Source: an uncultured Lachnospiraceae bacterium
GTDB taxonomy: Bacteria; Bacillota; Clostridia; Lachnospirales; Lachnospiraceae
Assembly: GCA_910588885.1 (NCBI GenBank)
Contig: CAJUSQ010000008.1
Coordinates: 1-18,391, forward strand
Direction of reading: 5' to 3'
DNA: 18,391 nucleotides
Shown: positions 6,666 to 12,931 of the stretch, piece after piece
Layout of the letters: each line of letters opens with the position of its first letter
Position numbering within the stretch: the first letter of the stretch is position 1
Translations under genes and position numbers: made by a program
Notes under the pieces: model-generated
What the model was told of the DNA's origin: nothing
What the model saw: the letters and a program-made list of their open reading frames with translations, nothing else
The model's database searches: none

Positions 6666-7421
6666 CTATCTTTCCAAAAGTAAGCTGCGTTCCAGAGCCA
6701 GGAAGCCCTTCGTCAGCTTCCCGAGTCCCCGGTAAAAGTCCGTGGATGCATATTTTACAACATCTGCCGTAAAGGCCGCCGTCCAGTTCAGAAGCTGGTT
6801 TTTCAAAAAATCCGCCTGCTCCGCCCCGATGCTGCGTTCGCCTGCTGCTTCGGATCCGTCCCGGCTTTCCGATCCAGAACTTGTGTTTGGTACATAATTC
6901 TGGCTCTCCGCTTCCTGCCCGCAAAGCATCGCCATATATTCCAGCAGCAGTCCCAGATGATCCTCCGGCACCCGGTACATATCTTTTCTGGGAGCCAGCC
7001 CTTTTTCTGCAAAAAGCGCTGCCGCATCGTTTCTGGAATCCTGCATCATCAGATGCTGCCTGCTGGTATAAACCGAAGCATAGGGGAAGGCCGCTTTGCC
7101 CTGGGCCACTCCCGCGGACAGGAAAATCCGGGCATAGTCCACAGCCAGGTCATCCAGAACCTCCTCACGGTTTTTCGCATCCGCAAGATACTTCCGAATC
7201 AGCCCGTAGCCCTCCTCCAGGTCTTCCTGGGGACCAGCCTTTGGGAACTCCATTTTCAGCATGGATTCGAACATATGTTCGTCCACTTCCAGAAGATACA
7301 GGCGGCTTAAGAAGCGGTACATGGATGCCCTGCTCCTGGCAAGCCTTGCTCTGACAGCGGCTTCCTCTCCGTTCCTGTTCGCGTCCATTTGGTTATCCTT
7401 CTTTTTTTCCATTTCACTCAT
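6666..7421 (-). CDS. TorD/DmsD-family molybdoenzyme chaperone
   Basis: A cytoplasmic chaperone that binds an apo-molybdoenzyme and helps insert the bis-MGD cofactor. The protein is 251 aa, all helical in appearance, with the two family hallmarks: FPYASVYTS (about 112-120) and VPEDHLGLLLEYM (about 151-163; the EPxDH motif of TorD). A Ser/Gly/Asn-rich stretch (about 175-200) interrupts the helical part and looks like a loop insertion. The start at 7421 has GGGAGGG seven bases upstream and overlaps the end of the ferredoxin-like gene by eight bases (ATGAGTGA), suggesting translational coupling. A longer in-frame extension lies inside the upstream gene and is not used. Its client is almost certainly the operon's molybdopterin subunit. 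As that subunit lacks a Tat signal, the chaperone is expected to act in cofactor loading, not export proofreading. Confidence 0.88.
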   Translation of the reverse strand: MSEMEKKKDNQMDANRNGEEAAVRARLARSRASMYRFLSRLYLLEVDEHMFESMLKMEFPKAGPQEDLEEGYGLIRKYLADAKNREEVLDDLAVDYARIFLSAGVAQGKAAFPYASVYTSRQHLMMQDSRNDAAALFAEKGLAPRKDMYRVPEDHLGLLLEYMAMLCGQEAESQNYVPNTSSGSESRDGSEAAGERSIGAEQADFLKNQLLNWTAAFTADVVKYASTDFYRGLGKLTKGFLALERSLLLER

Positions 7422-8040
7422 GTGTTTTCCCTCCCTGCAGCTCTTTTTCAAATTCCTGGGGAAGTACATCCAGCCATTTTGCATTTCTTAAAATATATTT
7501 GCCCATGGGCTGATTGCCGCAATCCGGCAGGGAATAGACATTCTCCTCCCCGGCTTCCCGGATGGCTTTGGAAACCACGCTGTCCGGATCGTTGAGATCC
7601 CCGTACATCAATGCTTTTCCGGAACAGTTACGGACACAGGCCGGCTCTTCGCCCTGCTCCCTGCGTTCTGCACAGACATTGCACTTATCGGAAACCCGCA
7701 GCTCCTGATTGAAGAAAATCGCATCATAGGGGCAGGCCCGCTTGCAGCTCTGGCAGCCGATGCAGCTGTCCCGGTTGATTTTAATGACGCCGTCCGCTTC
7801 ATCCTTATAGCAGGCCCCGGTGGGGCAGACCTGGACGCAGGTGGGATTTTCACACTGCTGGCACATCAGGGGCAGAAAATACATCTGCAGATCCGGAAAG
7901 ATCCCGGTGGGCCCCATGGCATAAAGCTTGCTTCTGGAGGGGCCTAAGGCGATCCCATGTTCTGTTTTGCAGGCTACCTGGCAGCCGCCCCGGCAGCCGA
8001 TGCAGCGATCCAAATCCGCTAAAATGATATACTGCTTCAT
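7414..8040 (-). CDS. DmsB/PhsB-type ferredoxin subunit with four 4Fe-4S clusters
   Basis: The electron-transfer partner of the molybdopterin subunit. The 208-residue protein has sixteen cysteines in four groups: C13, C16, C20, C24; C60, C63, C68, C72; C93, C96, C99, C103; and C120, C123, C135, C139. This is the arrangement of the NrfC/DmsB/PhsB family. The first group reads CIGCRGGCQVACK, with one extra residue between the second and third Cys compared with the usual CxxCxxC. There is no Tat signal and no transmembrane tail, and no NrfD/DmsC-type anchor gene in the operon, so a soluble complex is likely. The ATG at 8040 overlaps the upstream stop codon in ATGA, a sign of translational coupling and fixed stoichiometry. 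Confidence 0.92.
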   Translation of the reverse strand: MKQYIILADLDRCIGCRGGCQVACKTEHGIALGPSRSKLYAMGPTGIFPDLQMYFLPLMCQQCENPTCVQVCPTGACYKDEADGVIKINRDSCIGCQSCKRACPYDAIFFNQELRVSDKCNVCAERREQGEEPACVRNCSGKALMYGDLNDPDSVVSKAIREAGEENVYSLPDCGNQPMGKYILRNAKWLDVLPQEFEKELQGGKTHE

Positions 8041-10718
8041 CTCTTTCCCTCCTTTGAAATATCCGATGTTTCTCCGGTTCCCGCAGGAAGCCAGGATTTA
8101 AAGTCTTCCGGCTTGGTCCATACGCCCTCCGGCGCCGCCTCTGCCTTGCTGATCCGTACCTGGAATCCCCGTAAGGTGTAAGTACCCACTACATCGTTGA
8201 AAGGCGCCGTAGACTTCGTTAAAACGTTCACATTCATTTCCTGCCAGCCGTGGGTCTTGGTGTCCAACGTTTCCGGATTCCAGAACCGCTCCATAAATAC
8301 CACGCCCGGATGGATGCCTTCCGTCACGCAGGCTTTGGCTGTGATCTTTCCCCGTTTGGACTCCACATAGGTCCAATCCCCGTGGGAAATGCCGTATTTT
8401 TCCGCGGTCTTGGGATTCACCCAAATCTCCGGCACCGGATACATCTCCCGAAGGGCCGGTATATTCCGCAGGGTGGAATGATGATAGAAGGGCACACGGC
8501 CGTTTGTCATTACCAGCGGATATTCCTCATGAAGCCCGTCTTCCCGCACCGGGCTTTCGAAGGGCTCCAGATAGTAGGGCAGCGGGTCGTAATCCTTGGA
8601 AGCCGGAGGAAGGGGCTCCGCCGCAAAAGGCTGTCCCGTACGGCTTAAGTGGATCATGCTTTCCAGATATAATTCCAGCTTCTTGGAAGGTGTGGCAAAG
8701 CCCTGGGGCTTTCCGGTCTTCTCGTCGATGTTCTTGTATACATAATAGGTACGCCATTCGTCCTTGGGCAGATATTCGAAGGGCGCTTTTTCGGCAAACT
8801 CTTTCCAGTCCATGCCCACCACCTTGGTAAAGTGGCTGAAAAATTCTTCCATGGAGTCCCAGTAAGCCAGATCCTCTCCCATAAATTCCGCATCAAAGGC
8901 TTTCTTACATCCCTCATGCCCCAAATCCGCGCATTTTCTGGCCAGTTTGGACCAGAACAAAGTTTCGTCCATGGTTTCCCACAGATGGGTCACCGACTGC
9001 CTTGCAAAAAGCTTGTTGCAGGTTTCCACGATCATATCCGTTTCCAGCCACTCTTCCGCCGGAAGCAGGATATCCGCATAAGCGGAAAAAGAGGTGGGAT
9101 ACATGTAAACATGCACGATAAAATCCAGCTTTTCAATGGCTTCCACCCATTTGGCGCTTTCCGCCACCACCCCCAGCTTATTTCCGGAACGGTCGATCCA
9201 GACTCTGGGCTGATAGGGTTTTCCGGTCAGCACCGCATCCCGGATACTGGAAGGATGCCCGGCATACCAAATATGAAGCCCCTTGTGCTCGTTGGCGCCC
9301 AGGCGCTTTTCCAGCTGTCCCTTAGGCAGCATCTTGGTAGCCACCGGAACCGGATAATTGGGCATCTTCAGCACACCGCTGGTACGGAACCGCTGAAGCA
9401 GGCTTCCGGGCCGCTCCACATTTCCCATCATCAGATCTATAATCGCTGCCGCCATAGCCGCCTGAACGGAATTGGGGGTCTGGTCGGTAGCCACTCCAAG
9501 AGCCAGGCCGCTGGGGGTATTTTCCGTGAAAAGCCTGATGGCTTCTTCGATTTTGACAGGATCCAGCCAGCAGATCTCTCCGGCTTTTTCCAGGGTATAG
9601 GGCAGCACCCGCTCCCACAGCAGCTGATACGCCGGTTTGTACTCTTTCCCGTCCACCGTAAAGGACCCGGTCAGGGCAGGCTTTAAGGCGTCGTCCCAAG
9701 GATAAGCCATGGGCTTCATGGAATTGGTATTTTCATCCCATACCATAAAGGTATCCGGCTCTTCCTCTTTCGCACTGGTGTTCGCCCGCACCAGCAGATG
9801 GGTTTCCGTATCCACCAGATAAGGCAGATTCGTCCATTTCATTACAATCTCTTCGTCATAGAGCTTGTGCTCCATTATGTAGCGGATCCAGGACATCAGC
9901 AGCGCCACGTCCGTTCCGGGCCGTATGGGCAGCCATACGTCGGCCTTGGCCGCATCCGGAGTAAACCGGGGGTCTACGGAAATGGTCTTCACCCCTCTGG
10001 CCCGCAGCTCTACCACGGCATTCCCGCCGCTGGCCGGACAGGAATAGGAGGGGTCCGTTCCCCACAGGGCCAGGCATTTGATGGGTGTCTCATCCGGGAA
10101 ATACAGCTCTAAGGCATTGGAATCGGCAATACTGGGATCTACGCCGCCGTACATCATCGTATAAGACAGTACCCGGGGCAGATAACACTGAGCGCAGCCC
10201 GGCTCAAACCAGTTTGGCGTCCCGAAAATATTGCAGAACCTGGCAATACTCCAGATTTCCGGGTTCCCGCCGCCTCCGGTGGAGCAGAACAAGGTCTCCG
10301 CACCGTATTTCTCCCGGGTGTCCATCAGCTTCTCTGCAATGGTAGTAAGGGCTTTGTCCCAGGAAATCCGTTTCCATTTGTTGCCGCCCCGCTCTCCCAC
10401 CCGCTGCAGAGGATATTTGTTCCGGTTGGGGTGGTACAATGCCTGAATGCCGGACAATCCCTTGGCGCACATGCGTCCCTTGCTCATGGGGTCCTCCGGA
10501 TTGCCCTCCAGCTTAATCACGCGGCCGTTCTTCACATAGGCCAGTACGCCGCAGTTGGCGATGCAGGCACGGCAGCAGGTTTTTACAACCTTCACCCCGC
10601 CGTCCTCTTTGACCGTCCCGGGCTCGCACCGCTCAAAAGCGCTTTCCTTCGGAAGCGCCCCTTCCATCCCAGATATGGAAAGGGCATCCAGATACTGCTG
10701 TAGCTTTTGCGTTTCCAT
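8037..10718 (-). CDS. Molybdopterin oxidoreductase catalytic subunit (DMSO reductase superfamily), substrate unknown
   Basis: An 893-residue bis-MGD enzyme, first gene of a five-gene operon. N-terminal 4Fe-4S ligands are C49, C52, C56 and C84 (CRACIANC...MCAKG). The molybdopterin domain follows (about 100-620; WGTDPSYSCPASGG at 219-232, SVDPRFTPDAAKADVWLPIRPGTD at about 247-270). The C-terminal pterin-binding domain (about 735-860) contains TNGRVPFYHHSTLRN. By position, the molybdenum ligand is probably C175 or C178 (EPGCAQCYLPRV). The N-terminal ~40 residues carry no twin-arginine motif or hydrophobic stretch, so it is cytoplasmic. AAGGAGG stands six bases before the ATG. Related enzymes reduce polysulfide, thiosulfate, arsenate or selenate, dehydroxylate catechols, or hydrate acetylene; I cannot choose among these. 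The TorD chaperone and AsrAB in the same operon point to a reductase fed from NAD(P)H. Confidence 0.93.
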   Translation of the reverse strand: METQKLQQYLDALSISGMEGALPKESAFERCEPGTVKEDGGVKVVKTCCRACIANCGVLAYVKNGRVIKLEGNPEDPMSKGRMCAKGLSGIQALYHPNRNKYPLQRVGERGGNKWKRISWDKALTTIAEKLMDTREKYGAETLFCSTGGGGNPEIWSIARFCNIFGTPNWFEPGCAQCYLPRVLSYTMMYGGVDPSIADSNALELYFPDETPIKCLALWGTDPSYSCPASGGNAVVELRARGVKTISVDPRFTPDAAKADVWLPIRPGTDVALLMSWIRYIMEHKLYDEEIVMKWTNLPYLVDTETHLLVRANTSAKEEEPDTFMVWDENTNSMKPMAYPWDDALKPALTGSFTVDGKEYKPAYQLLWERVLPYTLEKAGEICWLDPVKIEEAIRLFTENTPSGLALGVATDQTPNSVQAAMAAAIIDLMMGNVERPGSLLQRFRTSGVLKMPNYPVPVATKMLPKGQLEKRLGANEHKGLHIWYAGHPSSIRDAVLTGKPYQPRVWIDRSGNKLGVVAESAKWVEAIEKLDFIVHVYMYPTSFSAYADILLPAEEWLETDMIVETCNKLFARQSVTHLWETMDETLFWSKLARKCADLGHEGCKKAFDAEFMGEDLAYWDSMEEFFSHFTKVVGMDWKEFAEKAPFEYLPKDEWRTYYVYKNIDEKTGKPQGFATPSKKLELYLESMIHLSRTGQPFAAEPLPPASKDYDPLPYYLEPFESPVREDGLHEEYPLVMTNGRVPFYHHSTLRNIPALREMYPVPEIWVNPKTAEKYGISHGDWTYVESKRGKITAKACVTEGIHPGVVFMERFWNPETLDTKTHGWQEMNVNVLTKSTAPFNDVVGTYTLRGFQVRISKAEAAPEGVWTKPEDFKSWLPAGTGETSDISKEGKR

Positions 10719-10734
10719 AGGCTACCTCCTTAAG

Positions 10735-10852
10735 TAGTTGGATTTGAACATTTCGGTTCCAAATACCGAAATACAAGGCGAATCCGGTCCGGGCTTCCGG
10801 AAATACTCTGGCTTTGCTCCCTTTTGGAACTCCTCTTGTATTTCAGTGGTAT
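10735..10852 (-). promoter_or_regulatory. Structured 5' leader of the molybdoenzyme operon with mutually exclusive pairings
   Basis: On the minus strand CTGAAATACAAG (10835-10846) can pair with CTTGTATTTCGG (10766-10777) over 12 bp with one wobble, and GTTCCAAA (10823-10830) with TTTGGAAC (10756-10763) over 8 bp. These two pairings are interleaved. A separate perfect 8-bp hairpin with a 7-base loop (ATTTCGGT arm 10765-10772, ACCGAAAT arm 10750-10757) uses the same downstream bases and lies about 20 bases before the AGGAGG site. The leader is about 134 bases. It could be a switching RNA or a set of protein binding sites; I do not recognise a known riboswitch. Confidence 0.5.
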
Positions 10853-10856
10853 ACCA
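10847..10856. promoter_or_regulatory. Operator-like palindrome TGGTATACCA at the operon transcription start
   Basis: A perfect 10-bp palindrome centred on the predicted +1 of the molybdoenzyme operon. On the minus strand it reads TTGGTATACCAC. Regulators of the GntR/FCD subfamily such as UxuR and ExuR of E. coli use TTGGTATACCAA-type sites. The location fits a repressor. The FCD regulator encoded at 2605-3291 is the obvious candidate, by inference only. Confidence 0.5.
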
Positions 10857-10858
10857 AA

Positions 10859-10887
10859 AGAATACAATATTTCCCCTGAAATGTCAA
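10859..10887 (-). promoter_or_regulatory. Promoter of the molybdoenzyme-asrAB operon
   Basis: On the minus strand a consensus TTGACA (10882-10887) is followed after 17 bases by TATTCT (10859-10864), predicting a start near 10852. ATTTCAG (10840-10846) and CTGAAAT (10876-10882) form a wide inverted repeat around the -10, so this promoter is probably controlled by a bound protein. Confidence 0.8.
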
Positions 10888-10977
10888 ATAAAATGTTGCC
10901 GTAGGAAGTGAACAACATCCAAAAAGCCGTTCCAAAGGGCAGAACATATATTCTGTCTTTTATCCGGCAAAAAAGCG

Positions 10978-10986
10978 TGTTAAAAT
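10978..10986 (+). promoter_or_regulatory. Extended -10 promoter of the zinc-ribbon gene
   Basis: TGTTAAAAT provides an extended -10 (TGn followed by TAAAAT) 33 bases before the start codon. No good -35 is present at the expected distance, which is common for extended -10 promoters. It is divergent from the molybdoenzyme operon promoter, about 90 bases away. Confidence 0.45.
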
Positions 10987-11018
10987 GGTTCTAACATCTT
11001 TACAAAGGAGAACAATTT

Positions 11019-11381
11019 ATGACTTCAAGCAAGCAGGAACCAAGCTGGATTTATTTTTGCCCCGGCTGCCATAATATACGTGTCAAAGAAGCGGCGTCGG
11101 AAGACGCGGTTCAATACTGCAATAAATGCGGAACCGAAATGAAAAATGTCTGTGAAAAAAAATCTTTCGATTTGAGAAACATAGAAGATCGGAAAAAAAT
11201 CATCAGCAGTCTGAAATCCGCATATCCGGAAGCCGCGGCCCCCGGTGAAATACTGCTGAAAAGATTAAACGAAAGCAATGATAAAATTGCAGCCAGCCTG
11301 AATACCATCAAGAATATTTTACTTTTCTTTTTTGTGCTGACATTAATCGGGCTGCTCTGCGTATTTATCATGGCGACATAA
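11019..11381 (+). CDS. Zinc-ribbon protein with a C-terminal membrane anchor
   Basis: A 120-residue protein I cannot assign to a named family. Near the N-terminus C14, C17 (CPGC), C34 and C37 (CNKCG) form a zinc ribbon. The middle part (about 45-95) is charged and predicted helical. Residues 99-117 (ILLFFFVLTLIGLLCVFIM) form one membrane segment ending three residues before the stop, so the protein is probably tail-anchored with the zinc ribbon in the cytoplasm. AAGGAG stands eight bases before the ATG. The gene is more AT-rich than its neighbours. It is transcribed away from the molybdoenzyme operon and converges on serS, with a long palindrome in between. Small zinc-ribbon membrane proteins of this type are widespread and mostly uncharacterised. 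Confidence 0.85.
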   Translation: MTSSKQEPSWIYFCPGCHNIRVKEAASEDAVQYCNKCGTEMKNVCEKKSFDLRNIEDRKKIISSLKSAYPEAAAPGEILLKRLNESNDKIAASLNTIKNILLFFFVLTLIGLLCVFIMAT

Positions 11382-11392
11382 GGCTACGGACA

Positions 11393-11491
11393 ACGGGGTT
11401 GCTGCAAAACGCTTCCGATCTGCATCTATGGTTTGGAATCTGACGTTCCGAATACCATATTTTACAGATTACAGCTTTGCAGCAGCCCCGT
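11393..11491. repeat. Imperfect ~99-bp palindrome between convergent genes; likely terminator or mobile hairpin repeat
   Basis: The outer arms ACGGGGTTGCTGCAAA (11393-11408) and TTTGCAGCAGCCCCGT (11476-11491) match over 16 bp with one wobble. The inside folds again: ATCTG pairs with CAGAT, and TATGGT plus TTGGAA pair with TTCC-GAA plus ACCATA, with small bulges. The result is one long hairpin. On the plus strand it is followed by a T-rich stretch (TATTATTTTA), so it may terminate the zinc-ribbon gene, and serS transcripts run into it from the other side. It is much longer than an ordinary terminator. Confidence 0.7.
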
Positions 11492-11510
11492 ATTATTTTA
11501 CAATATCATC

Positions 11511-12803
11511 TTATGCCCCGGCAGAGGGAATCAACTTCTCCTGGCCTCCCAGATAAGGCTGCAGGGCTTTCGGCACGTTTACGCTGCCGTCTTCGTTCAG
11601 ATTATTTTCCAAAAACGCAATCAGCATACGCGGCGGCGCCACCACCGTATTATTCAGGGTATGGGCAAAATATTTCCCGCCCTTCCCGGTAACGCGGATC
11701 TTCAGCCGGCGGGCCTGGGCATCCCCAAGATTGGAGCAGCTTCCCACTTCAAAATACTTCTGCTGCCTGGGGGACCAGGCTTCCACATCTATGGATTTCA
11801 CCTTCAGGTCTGCCAAATCCCCGGAACAGCATTCCAGGGTACGCACCGGAATATCCAGGGAACGGAAAAGATCCACCGTATTCTGCCACAGTTTTTCAAA
11901 CCACATGGGGGATTCCTCCGGCTTGCAGACCACAATCATTTCCTGCTTTTCGAACTGGTGTATGCGGTATACGCCCCGCTCTTCAATACCATGGGCCCCT
12001 TTTTCCTTCCGGAAACAGGGCGAATAGCTGGTCAGGGTCTGGGGCAGCTGCTCTTCCTTCAGGATCGTATCAATGAATTTCCCGATCATGGAATGCTCGC
12101 TGGTACCGATCAGATAGAGGTCTTCCCCTTCAATCTTATACATCATAGCGTCCATTTCCGCAAAGCTCATCACACCGGTCACCACGTCGCTGCGAATCAT
12201 AAACGGCGGCACGCAATACGTAAAGCCCCGGTTTACCATAAAATCCCTGGCATAGGAGATCACGGCCGAATGAATCCTTGCAATGTCCCCCATCAGGTAA
12301 TAGAACCCGTTTCCGGCCACCTTCCTGGCGCTGTCCAAATCCAGTCCCTGAAAACGCTCCATAATCTGGGCATGATAGGGAATCTCATAATCCGGCACCA
12401 CCGGTTCTCCATACCGCCGTACCTCCACATTCTCACTGTCATCCTTGCCAATGGGAACGGACGGGTCAATGATATTCGGAATCACCATCATAATATTTCT
12501 TACTTTTTCCTGCAATTCCGCTTCCAACGCTTCCAGCTCTTCCAGCCGCCTGGCATCCCTGGCAACCGTCTCCTTCAACGCTTCCGCTTCATCCTTTTTC
12601 CCTTGTCCCATCAGGGCGCCGATTTCCTTGGAAACCTTTTTCCGGCTGGCCCTTAAGGCATCCGCTTCCTGCTGGGCCCCTCTTGCCCGGGCATCCAGGT
12701 CGATTACTTCATCTACCAGGGGCAGCTTGCTGTCCTGGAATTTATTCCGGATATTCTGTTTTACAACCTCCGGATTTTCACGTAAAAATTTCAAATCAAT
12801 CAT
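11511..12803 (-). CDS. serS: Seryl-tRNA synthetase, divergent form
   Basis: Class II synthetase that charges tRNA-Ser. The 430-residue protein has the N-terminal tRNA-binding antiparallel coiled coil (about 28-105). The catalytic core contains GTSEHS (233-238; TAEVPL in E. coli), motif 2 (about 258-288, CFRKEKGAHGIEERG then RIHQFEKQE), EVGSCSNLGDAQARR (352-366), and motif 3 (HTLNNTVVAPPRMLIAFLEN, 381-400, with the class II Arg at 392). Motif 3 differs from the common bacterial NGSGLAVGRTLVA, so this is a distinct lineage and possibly a second SerRS. GGAGGAG precedes the ATG at 12803; the longer frame to 12872 would run across the gene's own promoter. It is a single-gene unit with a leader of about 34 bases, too short for a T-box. 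The 3' end runs into the long palindrome. Confidence 0.93.
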   Translation of the reverse strand: MIDLKFLRENPEVVKQNIRNKFQDSKLPLVDEVIDLDARARGAQQEADALRASRKKVSKEIGALMGQGKKDEAEALKETVARDARRLEELEALEAELQEKVRNIMMVIPNIIDPSVPIGKDDSENVEVRRYGEPVVPDYEIPYHAQIMERFQGLDLDSARKVAGNGFYYLMGDIARIHSAVISYARDFMVNRGFTYCVPPFMIRSDVVTGVMSFAEMDAMMYKIEGEDLYLIGTSEHSMIGKFIDTILKEEQLPQTLTSYSPCFRKEKGAHGIEERGVYRIHQFEKQEMIVVCKPEESPMWFEKLWQNTVDLFRSLDIPVRTLECCSGDLADLKVKSIDVEAWSPRQQKYFEVGSCSNLGDAQARRLKIRVTGKGGKYFAHTLNNTVVAPPRMLIAFLENNLNEDGSVNVPKALQPYLGGQEKLIPSAGA

Positions 12804-12843
12804 GTGCACTCCTCCAACGTCACTTGTCCTGTATATAGGGATT

Positions 12844-12872
12844 AGTATAACGCGGTTTCCAAAATCTTGCAA
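12844..12872 (-). promoter_or_regulatory. Promoter of serS
   Basis: On the minus strand TTGCAA (12867-12872) and TATACT (12844-12849) are spaced by exactly 17 bases, predicting a start near 12837. Confidence 0.78.
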
Positions 12873-12893
12873 GCAAAATTTATTCGCGGCTTC

Positions 12894-12919
12894 GGGCGCC
12901 GCGGAATCCGACGGCGCCC
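12894..12919 (-). terminator. GC-rich hairpin after the ABC export operon
   Basis: GGGCGCCG and CGGCGCCC (12912-12919 and 12894-12901) form a perfect 8-bp stem with a 10-base loop, 12 bases after the permease stop codon. No T tract follows directly, only an AT-rich patch about 12 bases later (AATAAATTTT). It probably ends or stabilises the operon transcript, but it is not a textbook terminator. Confidence 0.5.
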
Positions 12920-12931
12920 TGTATACAAGGT

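Noticed and set aside
8037..10718. Respiratory, exported molybdoenzyme (Tat substrate with membrane anchor)
   Set aside because: No twin-arginine motif or signal peptide at the start of either subunit and no NrfD/DmsC-type gene in the operon.
10719..10852. Molybdenum cofactor riboswitch
   Set aside because: The location is attractive, but I cannot match the conserved Moco RNA segments; kept only as an unknown structured leader.
10730..10918. Minus-strand frame of 62 codons as leader peptide of the molybdoenzyme operon
   Set aside because: Its start lies upstream of the -35 element, so it would not be on the transcript, and there is no ribosome binding site.
10942..10953. LexA/DinR box upstream of the zinc-ribbon gene
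   Set aside because: GAACATATATTC deviates from GAAC-N4-GTTC in one core half-site and lies upstream of the promoter core, and the gene has no sign of a DNA-damage role.
11433..12656. Long plus-strand frame opposite serS
   Set aside because: It is the antisense shadow of serS: no ribosome binding site, His/Pro/Phe-rich composition and no recognisable motif.
12804..12931. T-box upstream of serS
   Set aside because: A clear promoter at 12844-12872 leaves a leader of only about 34 bases.
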